Origin: Septoria linicola
Lineage: Eukaryota; Ascomycota; Dothideomycetes; Mycosphaerellales; Mycosphaerellaceae
NCBI GenBank assembly: GCA_024114885.1
Contig: CP099418.1
Span: 1,054,001 to 1,118,000 of the forward strand
DNA length: 64,000 bases
Direction of reading: 5' to 3'
Shown in pieces: positions 43,410 through 54,351 of the stretch; the stretch's first letter is position 1, and each line of letters opens with the position of its first letter. Made by a program: the position numbers and the translations under genes. A model generated the notes under the pieces. That model was not told where the DNA came from. It made no database searches and was given only the letters and a program-made list of their open reading frames with translations.

Positions 43410-45364
43410 TTAGATATCCTTGCGAGCATGCTTGGAGTAGTTCTTGCGCAGCGTCGCTCCGTACTTGTACAGCACGAATGGAATAGGGATGAATGCGATC
43501 GAGATGAAGGCGAGAGTGGACGACGCCCAGGCGACACCTAGATCGGTGTACATTGCATTGGCGAACAGAGGGAACCCAGCACCTGGACTCGTGTCAGCTA
43601 TATGTACAAGCACGATACTGACGTTGGATCAACTTACCGAATGCAGAACGCATAAAGTCATTGCCTGCTAGCACACTTGCGGCATACTCAGGGTAGGCAT
43701 CGGGAAGGTAGTTGAGGATGCTGTTGAAGAGGCAGAAAGCTCCGATCGAGAACCACGCGCTGCCAATGATTGGCACGATCCAGTGTACGTCTGGTCGGCT
43801 TGACCATCCTGTTCAGGAGTCAGCATTATCCTTCAAGGGTCAAAAGGTGATATGAACTTACCGAACCAGAACAAACAGATGGGGATGCAGAAAGCACCAA
43901 CGAAGCAAGGTACCAGACGTTTCTCTGGCTGCACGTTGCCCTCTTCGTCAAACTGTGGCTCCAGGACGAAGTAGAGATAGGCGAAGAATGGCGGGATAAC
44001 AATGAACGCTCCCACGAAGATACCAAGGAAGGCCAGACCCTCAGCTCCAAGACCGAAGCCATATATTTCGACGAAGACGATGACGAACGATTCGAACCAG
44101 ATGTACAAAAGGCCGTAGATCAGCGCGATGTAAAGGTTCAGAAGGAAGACCATGGGTTCCAGGAAGTTGAGGGTGAACGGTCGCACCAGACTCATCATGA
44201 CAATGTCCTTGCCAGTCATCTGCTCAGACACAATCTCAGGCTGGCACGTCAACTTGTCGTCACCAGTGATCTTGCGAATGCGGCGAGTTCGTCGGAGAAG
44301 GATGTTGTTGGCGCTCGTCTCTGGGAGCGCGAAGAACAGGAAGACCAAACAGAAAGCCGAGAGCCACATCAGTTCCCAGAGCGGCCAGGTCCAGGGAGCG
44401 GTGAAACCTCCATGACCAGGTCCATAGGGTCCATATTGTACAGCAAACCCTCCGACCAGCGGTCCTAGTGTTGGTCCACTGACAGCTGCGATACCCCAAA
44501 TGGCAATAGAGTACGCTCGCTTCTTAGGAGACCAGATATCAGCAAGCGAAGCTCCTCCAGTGGCCAGAACAGGACTGCCAAAGAAACCAGTAATGAATCG
44601 GAAAGCCAGCAGCATGCCAAAGTTCTCGGCTCGAGCGACCGCAGGCTGTAGACCGACGAAGACAACAAGCGTACCCAGGTAGATCGGGTTGCGACCAACT
44701 TGAGGAATCTCACTCATAGGAGACCACAGCATCGGACCAAGACCATATCCAGCAACGAACAGACACAGTCCAAGCGTAGCAGCGACCTGTGAGACGCCAA
44801 AAGTCATCATGACCGATTGCGTTCCAGCAGAGTAGATACTAGATCCGATATAGACCGATGTAGTCAACAGACAAATCTACCACAGAGTTAGCAAAACATC
44901 ATCCCATGCCATGCTCGTTGACCCAACATCTAACATACCTCGAACGTAACAAAACACTTCTTCCCGAGACTCCAGTTCTGCGGGTTCTCAGTATCATTAT
45001 CTCCCCACCACCCAATGACATGCTTATCTTGACCCTTCTCAGGATCAACTTTCACTCCACTGGCCTGATTGACATGCGTGTCATCATCGCTATCAACTTT
45101 CGTATCGCCAGTGCCCTGGGAAGATGATCTCGTCTTCGTTGGATCCTGGCCATTCGTTTCCTTCTCGCTCTTCAATCCATCCGGCTCGGTACCATCTTCT
45201 CGAGGATTCGTATCGCCATGATCAGCCAGGTATCCAGATGCTTTCTGATCGATGTAGTTCTTATACAGCGAAGGATCCGCTTCTTCTGCGTACTTTAACA
45301 ATTTCCCTCGCGAGACAAAGCGGACCAGATGGCCAAAGGCCGTGTCGCGTATAAGTTCCGTCAT
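43410..45364 (-). CDS. MFS transporter, DHA1 drug:H+ antiporter-like
   Basis: Twelve-helix plasma-membrane transporter resembling the fluconazole-resistance (Flr1/Mdr1) branch. Four exons: 45364-44939, 44876-43862, 43808-43638 and 43582-43410, with introns of 62, 53 and 55 nt; the product has 594 residues. The cytosolic N-terminus of about 130 residues is acidic and Ser/Thr-rich and ends with the branch-typical GWWGDNDTENPQNWSLGKK. Helices follow, with the motif A-like region SEIPQVGRNPIYLG, and the DHA1 motif C analogue GIAAVSGPTLGPLVGGF. The C-terminus ends in basic YGATLRKNYSKHARKDI. The start is MTELIRDTAFGH at 45364; the frame is open further upstream but begins with TTG. Substrate is unknown. 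Confidence 0.9.
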
Positions 45365-46242
45365 TTCCAACGACACCAGGATCAAGTGTTTGAAGCCGCT
45401 TATACAAAGTATAGCACAAGCTCAACCAAGCAAGCAAGCCAGCCAGACTCCAAGACAACACAAGGAATGCAAAGGTATGTGATGAAGAGAAGAAACGCGA
45501 AACCTACCGCCCATATCTCAATCGCAAAACGCCCAACGATTATCTCGTCACCACGGGCCCAACGCGAAGAACCACTACACTCATCGTCATGATCGCGTTT
45601 CCCATAAACCCGAAAAAGCCACAGGCAAGCCGTCTCTTCTGCTATTCGGATCTTCCGCTTTGCATCTTGTGAACTCACTGCAGCGTCATGGATAAAAGCT
45701 TATTCGCCATACGGGGGGCCGTGCCCAAGCAGGAAGAAGCAGGAGCCACTGCCGGCTTGGCTTGCGCGCTACGATCTGCTTGGGCCGATCAGATCTGTTG
45801 CCAAAGTCCTTTGAGACAAGGTTGCCGCGAGATGTGATCGCGGCTTGATGCATTGCAATCCTACGCGGTAGATGCAATAGCACTCTCCACGGCTGTAGAC
45901 GGAGCGAACTTCACCCGGCATCCGGCAGGGGTTGTAGTTGTCTTACTCAGCTCTTTACTCACCATTGTCGATACAGCAGCGGTTACCAAAGCAGAGAAAG
46001 TGTCATTCTCGCGGTAGGTAAGGTATTCATTAATTCAGACTGAGCGGGTACGTAGACAACAACAATAGACAATATCTCGCAGCCATCAGCAACGGTATCA
46101 ACATGTACTTCCGCCACCTTCCCGAGCTCTCCATCTTAGGTGTTCACCTTCGTCACATTATTCGTTCCAGCACAAGTATTCCCGAGGATTCTTGATCAGT
46201 GCCGCCAGATTATTGACTGTCAGAGCTGGTAGAGCCGAGGAC
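45365..46242. other. Intergenic, 878 bp
   Basis: Promoter side of the MFS gene and 3' flank of the membrane-protein gene. The 93-residue minus-strand frame at 45400-45678 has a hydrophobic stretch but opens with GTG and no family is recognised; I treat it as non-coding. Confidence 0.4.
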
Positions 46243-47969
46243 TCAAAAGAGGTTTCGAATGTCGGCACGCATCTTCTTGCGCCCACGTATGCTGCCAAAG
46301 TCGAATCTCTGACTTCCAGCGGGCCAATTGTCAGCACCATCATGAGCTGGGATCGTTTCCACATGTTGTGCTCCTTCGGCAGGCACAGTCACGACCTTCT
46401 GTGGGCCAGTGTTGGGACCCTCTACCACCTTTTCAGTCGTCTGTCCAGATGACGGTACAGCTTGCCCTGCTGTAGTAGTTGTGGAATCGGGTCCCTGCTC
46501 AGGAAAGTGTACGCGGCTGCGGCCCTCTTCTGCCTGCCGACCCATGGTGTCGCCGCGCTGTTCTTGACCACCGACGGAGGTGTATGTGACAACTTGCGCC
46601 CCAGTAGCAGGATCGGTGCTGGTGCGCATAGTGGAAGACGCACGAGGTGTGACGCCGGAAGGTTCCTGTGGGTTCTTACGGCGTCGGCGGCGACAGCAGC
46701 ATAAGCAGCAGCAGAGCAGGCCGAGGATGACCAGACCGCCGGTAAGACCCAAAATAAGACCAAGCTGCATCTTGCGCCGATGCTTTGCTAGCTTGCCTTC
46801 GGCGGCCGCACACATATTGGAGCATTCCTCCAAGGTCGAGCATCGAGGGGCCGGCTCGTACCCTTGGATTAACGGAGTCGGGATCACACGTTCGATTGTG
46901 GTTCGTATCACTCCAGTCTCTGGAAAGATCGTGGTGGCCTTCTTGTTTAAGACGGTTGTAGGTGGTGCCATAACGCTAGAGATCAGAGTGCGATAGGGGT
47001 AGTAGAGACCCTCCTTCGTCGTACCCCAATGAGGCACACCAGATAACGCAATGAACTCCTGTACCCAGAACGTGCGATAGTCTCCGCTGCGGAGACCGAA
47101 GCCGATTGCTGCAGAGCTGTTCCCAGAAGCCGTCGTGGCATTGGTCCATGTGATGGGAAACTCAACGACCGGCCAGGAGTTTGTTACGTTGAGAGGCTTG
47201 GTGTGCTCCCACATACATCTCTGGAGCCTGCACTTTGACTTGTTACCATCAACCTTTCCACCTCGCTTGCACGGGGCATCGGCAGCCAAGCGCCATTTCT
47301 TGTCGGCTTCAGGCCACTCTGGCCGGAAACCCATGGGTTGCGGAGGCAGGGTCACAGTCTGGCCAAGGCGAGTCAAAAGGGTGGTCATGGTTGTTGTCGT
47401 TGCTCCCGGAGCCGTCGTGACGCCTACGCCGCTCGGTAGTAGTGAAGGGCTTTGGGTGCTTGTGGAAAATCCAGTACTTGTAAATCCAACACGTGTACTT
47501 GTGATCTGAGCACCTAGTGGAATCGGGATGAGGCCTTTTGTGGGCAGTGAACTCGCAATACTTGTGAGATCATCATCGGCCGTGACTGTTGCCCATGTAG
47601 TCATTGTTGTTGCGTCGTCGTCGGCCGCGACAGTCGCCGATGTAGTCCATGTCGTTGCATCGTCGTCTACCGTAACGATTCTCCACGAAGTGATTGTGTT
47701 GCGTTCAGGCGCGACTAGAACTGTGGCTTTTGTGGTCTGTACTGGTGGATCGTTGATTGTGAGTGTGACTGTCGTCGCCGCCAAAGCTGCGGTGGCCTCA
47801 GCATCTTCGACCCGATGCTTGTAAATCAGGTTAGCTGCCGCATGTTCCACTGTGTAGCAGCGAGACTCACAAAAGCCGAGTCAAATACGGAGATGATTGA
47901 CACTGGACGATCTGGAGTCTGTGCGGCTATGATTGCGGGCAAGCCCAGTCCTGCAAGTAGAAATCTCAT
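46243..47969 (-). CDS. Secreted-type single-pass membrane protein, Cys/Arg juxtamembrane
   Basis: Two exons, 47969-47871 and 47817-46243, with a 53-nt intron (GTGAGT donor, GCTAACC branch, CAAG acceptor); the product has 557 residues. Exon 1 encodes the signal peptide MRFLLAGLGLPAIIAAQ. The ectodomain is Thr/Ser-rich and glycosylatable. It includes three roughly 15-residue repeats with DDDATT or DDDLTS (for example WTTSATVAADDDATT, genomic about 47560-47697) and a Cys-containing globular stretch (APCKRGGKVDGNKSKCRLQRCMWEH). One transmembrane helix, LGLILGLTGGLVILGLLCCCLCCC, runs into RRRRRK. The cytosolic tail is polar. The layout resembles fungal wall-sensor-like or adhesin-like proteins; function is not assignable. 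Confidence 0.8.
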
Positions 47970-48575
47970 GGTGGCTTTCGTCGTGTCCACCCGGTTTATC
48001 TGCGTGCTTCGTGGGAAGTGGATCTGATCACCGGACTAGACAATATGGTGATGGAGATGCTCAAAGCTGAACGAAGGAGAAGATGATGGGAAGATCTGTA
48101 TCAGAGAAGAAGAGAAAGCACACAGAACGAGCTGCAGCGACATAAACATGCTGAAAGGGCAGTAACTCCTACCGTTGCCATTGCTGTGTGGTGCTCGAGC
48201 AGGAGGTGTCCACGAAATAAGGCAGTTGTCAGTTGAGTTGAAGAAGTGACGACGCGACATGGTGAAGTAGTTGTGCTTGACGCAGCGACGAGTGCGATTG
48301 ATGGCCAAGTGAGGTTGGAGATGAGGCTCAAGAGAATTGACTAGGAGATCGTTGGTCCCAGGATCCCAACGCTAGTTAGACTTGGTTGCTGGTTGCTGGG
48401 CCAAAGTAAACAAATCGTCATTGGCTCACTCACTTTGGCGGCCCCGCGGTATCACGAACCATCATTGCCAGCAGACTACTGCAACGGATGACCTCGAACA
48501 GAGAATCTCGACATTGAGAAACCTAGCGACCAGCACAGAACAAATTCGATAGCGCACGCGAGCGAAGCGAACACG
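47970..48575. other. Divergent intergenic region, 606 bp
   Basis: Lies between two genes whose products enter the secretory pathway. A short minus-strand frame (MSRRHFFNSTDNCLISW..., about 48259) ends at a GTAGGA that could be a donor, but no second exon is supported. Confidence 0.35.
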
Positions 48576-49236
48576 ATGCGCGCATTCCACCTGCTGCCCG
48601 CATGCCTCATCGCCAGCGTAGCAACCGCAATTCAGCTGTCCGACCTGCAGCCATTTCTCTCCGCCCTCCCAAATGTCCTACAGGACCTGATCCCACAGCC
48701 ATTGCAGAATGAAACAGCACACGAGCTGTTGAAGCGACAATCGAATGGCGGCTGTCCAAACAGCTTCCGATCCTGCGCCAACCTGGGAGCACCGAGTCTC
48801 TGCTGCATGTCCAATGCCGTATGCAGTGCAGATACTGCCGGATATGTAGCATGCTGCCCATCCGGTGCGGCTTGCACTGGAACGATAGGAGGAGTCATCA
48901 CGGCCGGGACATTGAACTCCAATGGCGCTCTCGCCACAGACACTTCTGCCAATGGATTCGCAACAACAAGTGTGGCGACCACGACGAGTATGCAAATGTA
49001 CACGAGCTCTGTGAGCAATGGCCTGGTGATTGCCACGTCTACAGAGGATGGTCAAGCCAGCAACAGCGGGTTCGTGATCGCAGGGAGCAGTGTTGTTGCC
49101 ACGCCAGGAAGCTCAGGCATGCGAAGGGCGCAAACCGTAAGGTTCATTCACACGCTATTCGTGAGCACTTACTGACATTAAATAGCCTCTCATCGCCCGT
49201 GCTGTCGTATATATCATTGAGCTTCTGCCACTATGA
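48576..49236 (+). CDS. Small Cys-rich, probably GPI-anchored surface protein
   Basis: Two exons, 48576-49136 and 49186-49236, with a 49-nt intron; the product has 203 residues. The signal peptide is MRAFHLLPACLIASVATAIQ. A Lys-Arg Kex2-type site (LLKRQSNGG) separates a propeptide from the Cys domain: GGCPNSFRSCANLGAPSLCC, then SNAVCSADTAGYVACCPSG and a later Cys. This pattern recurs in many fungal cell-surface proteins annotated as GPI-anchored. A Ser/Thr/Gly-rich linker follows. The last exon encodes a hydrophobic end (PLIARAVVYIIELLPL), fitting a GPI attachment signal; without splicing the protein would end in VRFIHTLFVSTY. Function is unknown; wall protein or effector-like roles are possible. 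Confidence 0.8.
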
Positions 49237-49577
49237 GTGTACAGCCCTCTGCACTGCATTGCATACCACCACGACCAACTTCACGACTGTACAGATGATG
49301 AGACTACGTAGCGAGCATAATCGAGCATCCGCCAGCGAGTCCAGTCCACGCGGAGTGACCTCCTAAACTACCATGCATCAACAATCAGACCTGACGTGAA
49401 AGTTGCAGCATGTTTTGGTCTGTCCACGTGTCACAGCGGACGCGAGAAAGATGTTCGAACTGGCAGTGCGCCATTTTGTCTGTATGTCTCGGCGTCCGTC
49501 CTTCTTGACATACTGCAGCACAACTAACATTTATTGTGCACGTGCACGAAGCGAATGCACAGGCTACGTAGAGATGC
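49237..49577. other. Intergenic, 341 bp
   Basis: 3' flank of the surface-protein gene. No gene is supported. Confidence 0.4.
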
Positions 49578-49866
49578 TCAGTCAAGCTTGAGACTGCCTT
49601 GAAGCTGACGCCACCGTTGTACCTTCAAAAAGTCCACATCGCGATCGTGGCACAAAGCCCGTCCATCGACCAGCTTGATTTGCTGCGCGTATACTCCATA
49701 GCTCCAGACGTTGCTCATGTAGGTTACAGGGTGGTCTGCCGTTGGCATGTGAAGCAACGGGCCTATTTTCGGCTACACGCCCCACTTGTTCATCGGAGCT
49801 CTCGATCTTGACGTAGGGAAAGAACATGTTCAGGCAAATGGGCATGATTTTTGCCATGGTTCCCAT
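49578..49866 (-). pseudogene. Possible small gene or relic, broken between two frames
   Basis: From ATG 49866 (or 49857) the minus strand reads MPICLNMFFPYVKIESSDEQ. Within about 30 nt the protein-like reading switches to another frame: KIGPLLHMPTADHPVTYMSN, WSYGVYAQQIKLVDGRAL and DVDFLKVQRWRQLQGSLKLD, ending at a stop (49578-49580). No canonical intron of normal size joins them; GTCAAG to GTAG would be only 40 nt. Either a frameshift has broken the gene or an atypical intron is used. Codon third positions in the second piece favour C and G, as in nearby genes. I do not recognise the family. It is divergent from the maltase gene, with 60 bp between starts. Confidence 0.3.
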
Positions 49867-49926
49867 TGACTTGAATCGTTGCTACTGACCTCTATCACAT
49901 TGACTCAGTACACAGACTTTGACATC

Positions 49927-51931
49927 ATGGCTTCAGAATCGGTGAACCAACACAAATGGTGGAAAGAGGCGGTTGTGAGTACACGCCTGAAGCTTTTTGG
50001 TCCTCGTCTCTAACGTCTAGTAGGTATATCAGATATATCCCGCCTCTTTCAAGTCGACTGGATCTGGCGACACTCCAGGATGGGGCGATATTCGTGGAAT
50101 CACATCCAAGCTAGACTACCTGAAGGATCTGGGCGTCGATGTTCTCTGGACTTCGCCGATGTATCGGAGCCCACAGGCTGACATGGGGTACGATATCGCG
50201 GACTATGAAGACATGGACCCCAAATACGGCACGCTTGCAGACATGGACGAGCTCATCGCTGGCCTGAAGGAACGAAACATGAAGCTTATGATGGATCTCG
50301 TCGTCAACCACACGTCTGACCAGCACGCTTGGTTCCTTGACTCTCGCGCGTCCAAGAGCAGCAAGAAGAGAGATTGGTACATCTGGAAGTCGCCACGCTT
50401 CGACAAGGATGGGAATCGCCAGCCACCGAACAACTGGGCACAAATCTTGGGTGACGCTAACTCGGCCTGGACGTGGGATCAGGAGACACAGGAGTACTAT
50501 CTGTCTCTTTTCACACCGGAGCAGCCAGACTTGAATTGGGAGAATCCTGAGGTGCGCGAGGCTGTTCACAAGATTCTGCGCTTCTGGCTAGACAGGGGTG
50601 CAAGTGGTTTCCGCATGGTGAGTAGTGTTGGTTACACTATAGTGCCCAGACAACTGACCACCGGTCTTGGAATAGGATGTCATCAACCTCATATCCAAAG
50701 TGCAGACATTCCCAGATGCTGAAGTCTTGGATCCGAATGCCAAGTACCAGTCCGGCCACAAGTACTACGCTAACGGGCCAAGACTGCACGAGTTCTTACG
50801 CGACATGAATGATGAGGTCCTTTCCAAGTACGACACGATTACGGTTGGCGAGATGCCCTTCGTTCAGGACGAGGACGAGATTCTCAAAGTCGTTGGGCGG
50901 GAGCGGCACGAGTTGAACATGATCTTCATCTTTGAAGTGGTAGACATCTCGAATGCCCGTGACTCTCCGAGACTTTCCTTGCGGCCTTGGAAGATCAAGG
51001 AATTGCGAGATATCATTTCGAAGTGGCAAAATGTCATGCGCAGCAAAGGCGGCTGGAATTCCGTCTTCATAAGTAACCATGATAACGTAAGATTCATGTT
51101 TGGTCTGGCATTAGAAGCTTGCTGACATTGCTGATAGCCACGTCCGGTCTCGCAATACACAAGCGACTCCGACCAATATCGGCAGCTGAGTGCAAAGTTG
51201 CTGTCCATGATGGAAACGACCCTGAGCGGCACACTTTTCGTATACCAGGGCGAAGAGCTAGGCATGTGCAACGTGCCGCCAGAGTGGGAACCCTCGGAGT
51301 ACAAGGATATCGAGTCGCAGAATTACGTGCGTATTCCCCATGATCGTGACCTGCCAGCCCTCTAGGTGCACTGCTGACGCGTGTTCTTATCTTGTAGTGG
51401 AAGAAGATGAACGATCTGTATCCTGGCGACAAGGACAAACTCCAGTACGCCAGAGATGTCCTGCAAAAGAAGGCCCGGGATCATGCTCGGACGCCCATGC
51501 AGTGGGATGATGGTCCAAATGCTGGTTTCTGTGAGGAAGGCACCGCTCCATGGATGAGAATTCACGACAATTTCAAGACTTTGAACGCAAGTGACCAGCT
51601 CAAGGATTCCGGTGACCTGTCAGTGATCCAATTCTGGCGCCGTGGTCTGGAGAACCGCAAGAAGCATAAAGACGTCTTCGTATATGGCTCATTCGAAAGC
51701 CTGGATGAGCGTGATAATACCGTATTTGCGTACAAACGATCAGACGGCTCTCGCGAAGCATTCGTGGTCGCCTTGAACATCTCGAAGGAAGTCGTTGAGT
51801 GGGACATTCCCAAGACAGCTTCACTGCAGAAGTGGGTTGCTAGCAACTATGTCGGCGAAGTGTCCAGCAGCGTGTCAGGAACTGTGCGATTGCGTCCTTT
51901 CGAATCTTTGCTGGGCACCGCCGATCCGTGA
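49927..51931 (+). CDS. GH13 alpha-glucosidase (maltase-like), intracellular
   Basis: Hydrolyses terminal alpha-1,4-linked (or alpha-1,6, isomaltase-type) glucose from small oligosaccharides. Five exons: 49927-49974, 50024-50617, 50676-51086, 51138-51326 and 51398-51931. All four introns (49, 58, 51 and 71 nt) are phase 0; the product has 591 residues. There is no signal peptide (MASESVNQHKWWKEAV), so it is probably cytosolic. The family start VVYQIYPASF is restored by intron 1. Conserved regions are LMMDLVVNHTSDQHAWF (region I), GFRM|DVINLIS with nucleophile Asp first in exon 3, VGEMPF with the acid/base Glu, and SNHDN|PRPVSQY with the transition-state Asp. The late segment ARTPMQWDDGPNAGF is typical of fungal maltases. 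The catalytic set is intact. Confidence 0.95.
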
Positions 51932-52796
51932 GGTTGCCATGCTATGGCGGCATGGGGTGTTGTTCAGACCCTAGACAGCTGTACAGACAGCAAGGCTGCA
52001 TCATGCAGTTTGACTGAGGCAATAAGCACGTCTCAAAATGGATAGCCGCCAGCTTTCCAGGGAATCCATTTTCTGGATGCTCATGTAAGCGGGTAAGAAG
52101 CGATCAAGATGAAATCTCTCGGACACGAGAAAGAAGTCTGCGTAGTATGGTCAACAATGTCCCAGTACCACTGTTTGCTAGAAAAGTACCGCATGAGGCT
52201 CGGCGGCACAGCGGTGTCACAAGCCCTAGAAACACGCTAGAAAATCGAGATTGACAGGCACAGGATTTAAGGGTGCTGCCGCTGATACCATGCTCGCAGT
52301 GCATCACGACATGAGGTCATTCCAATACGCGACGCTCCAGAAAAAAGTTGTCCAACTCCCGATCCTTATCCACATGTCTCCAGTCTATTTTCATTCATTT
52401 GCTGTCAACCATGCGGATACTCGTGGACGCTCGGAGATCCAAGGGAAAATCATGCTTCGAACCTTTGAAGAGCCTGAGAGATCTGACCACTACAGATAGC
52501 CGGCCCGAGAACGATACCGTGATGGGTTACTCAACGTTTCATCTGTCGTGCAAGTAGCATGCTCTCATTGCCCTGATGGATCGCATCAGCGTGCTCGGAA
52601 GAGCCCCATGGGCTGTCACGTATATACTCATTGACCGCCTCTGTGGTCCGACGTATAGGCACAAGTACTGACCTTTTCTCTCGCTGCATCTTCCTCGTGG
52701 CTTACTTACACTACTTCACTTCAGCTTATTCTGAGCAAAAGCCACAATAGCTCATTCTGAGCAAAAGCCACAATAGAGCTTGACTTGCATCGCACA
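51932..52796. other. Intergenic, 865 bp, with a 26-bp tandem duplication
   Basis: 3' flank of the maltase gene and promoter of the F-box gene; no gene is seen. The duplication at 52725-52776 lies immediately before the F-box start. Confidence 0.45.
52725..52776. repeat. 26-bp tandem duplication just upstream of F-box gene
   Basis: Copies at 52725-52750 and 52751-52776 differ at a single base (cTTattctgag versus cTCattctgag) and share the rest exactly, so the duplication looks recent. The second copy ends 20 bp before the ATG at 52797. Confidence 0.9.
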
Positions 52797-54351
52797 ATGA
52801 GCGTCAGTCAGATTGCAAAGCCGGCTACGGCATTGCCTTTGGAGATCCAGCAGCATGTCTTCTCATACTTGGACTCGCGCTCTTTCTTTTGCGCCAGGCG
52901 AGTATGCAGATATGTGAGTGTCAGGTTTCTTGACTGCCAGCACAATCACTGATGAAATATTTTAGTGGCTGTATGCAGCAACCTCTAGCGATCCTCTTAA
53001 GAGGCAGCTCCGAAAGATGCCAGTCCTGCCTGCCGTTGATGAGGTGCAATCAGATGATACAGAACTCCGAAATCTCTTCGATGAGGTAGCTCGATCTTTC
53101 ATGTTCGGTGTCTCCTACGAACGTGCCCACGATACAGCTGGTAGCCTGACCCGAGGCTCAAAGATGGGCTTCGCAGTCACACCTAGAGTGGTAGCCACCT
53201 CAAACGGGAATACGCTAGTCAACCTTAATGGACGCACAATTTCCGTATACGATACATCTGCAGACCAACCTCGATTGGTCTCTACGAGAGCAGTGAACGA
53301 TTTGAAGGAAACGGTGGGAAGTGGACCTTGGTTGAAGGTCAACAGCAATGCCTATAGCGAACTGGCCTTGTCGTCCAATGGATCTCTGCTTGCTGTTGCG
53401 CAGGAACGTACAATCCAAATCTACGACTTGAATGCCGACCCAGATAGCTTTACAGTCAATGAGTATGTGGCCAGCGCGACGGGACATTACATCTGCGGTC
53501 TGGACTTCGAGCAAAACGACCATGTCTTGCGTGTCCGATTGAGTGGAAAGGGAACAGTGGTATACTTTGGCACGCCTGCGCCGGAAGGACAAGGTGAAAT
53601 CAAGGCTGATCTCGAGCATTGGAAGAGTAGAGCTGGGCTGAGGCACGTATTCCTGGACTCGTCATTGCTGGTGATGGATCGCGCGCCAGATGGAGATCTG
53701 GATCCTACGATTCGCATATCCGGCATCCAACTTCTGCAGCAATTCGAGCATGGCTATCTCTTCGGCGGTCAGCGACATGGCGGCGGAGAGAGCAGCCACT
53801 ACATCTTGTTCCACGTTCACGCGACAAGCTCGCACAACCTGCCAGCGATGACTGCGCAGCCCAATACTGTGACCATCTTGGCGGGCCTGGAGAGCTTCTT
53901 GAGCAGCTGGAAGTTCACACTCGATGCCTCATCCGAGCGTGGGCTTGGTCTGTGGGAGAACATGCCATCTGCTCACGAGCATCATCCACGCTTCGCCATC
54001 ACATCTGAAGGCGGTTTCGACTTTCTTGCTCTGGCCGAGCGCGACAAGAAGCGTATTCGCCCAGCACCTTTGACTCAGATTTTCCTGTACCGACTCCCTA
54101 GTCGCAGTCAATGTCGATCAAAGATCGCAGCGCAGAAGCATCTGAGAGAGCAATCGCACATGAATCACGCGGACAACACTGCCAGAGCTGGATCTAAAGA
54201 GCGCTTCGTGGTGCCGAGGATGCCGCTTTGCTTGACGACCCTGCAGAATGATGTGAGTGAGCTTGGGTTTACGTTTGTCGACCAGCAGACTTGTGTTCTA
54301 TCGGCATCGACGGCTGAGACGACTAGGACTTGGATTATTCGTGATAGCTGA
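52797..54351 (+). CDS. F-box protein with propeller-like C-terminal region
   Basis: Likely substrate receptor of an SCF ubiquitin ligase. Two exons, 52797-52913 and 52966-54351, with a 52-nt intron (GTGAGT to TTTAG); the product has 500 residues. The F-box is at the N-terminus: LPLEIQQHVFSYLDSRSFFCARRVCRY, continued across the junction by WLYAATSDPLKRQLRKM. The rest contains weak WD-like strands (TLVNLNGRTISVYDTSA, ELALSSNGSLLAVAQERTIQIYDLNA, VLSASTAETTRTWIIRDS), suggesting a beta-propeller that I cannot count reliably. The ATG is the first after the tandem duplication. No target is predictable. Confidence 0.8.

Noticed and set aside
39820..45364. Zn2Cys6 regulator plus MFS transporter as a biosynthetic cluster
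   Set aside because: No backbone enzyme (PKS, NRPS, terpene synthase) is nearby; the P450 is about 18 kb away among housekeeping genes.
45400..45678. Minus-strand 93-residue frame with a hydrophobic stretch
   Set aside because: It begins with GTG, lies in the MFS promoter and has no recognisable homology pattern.
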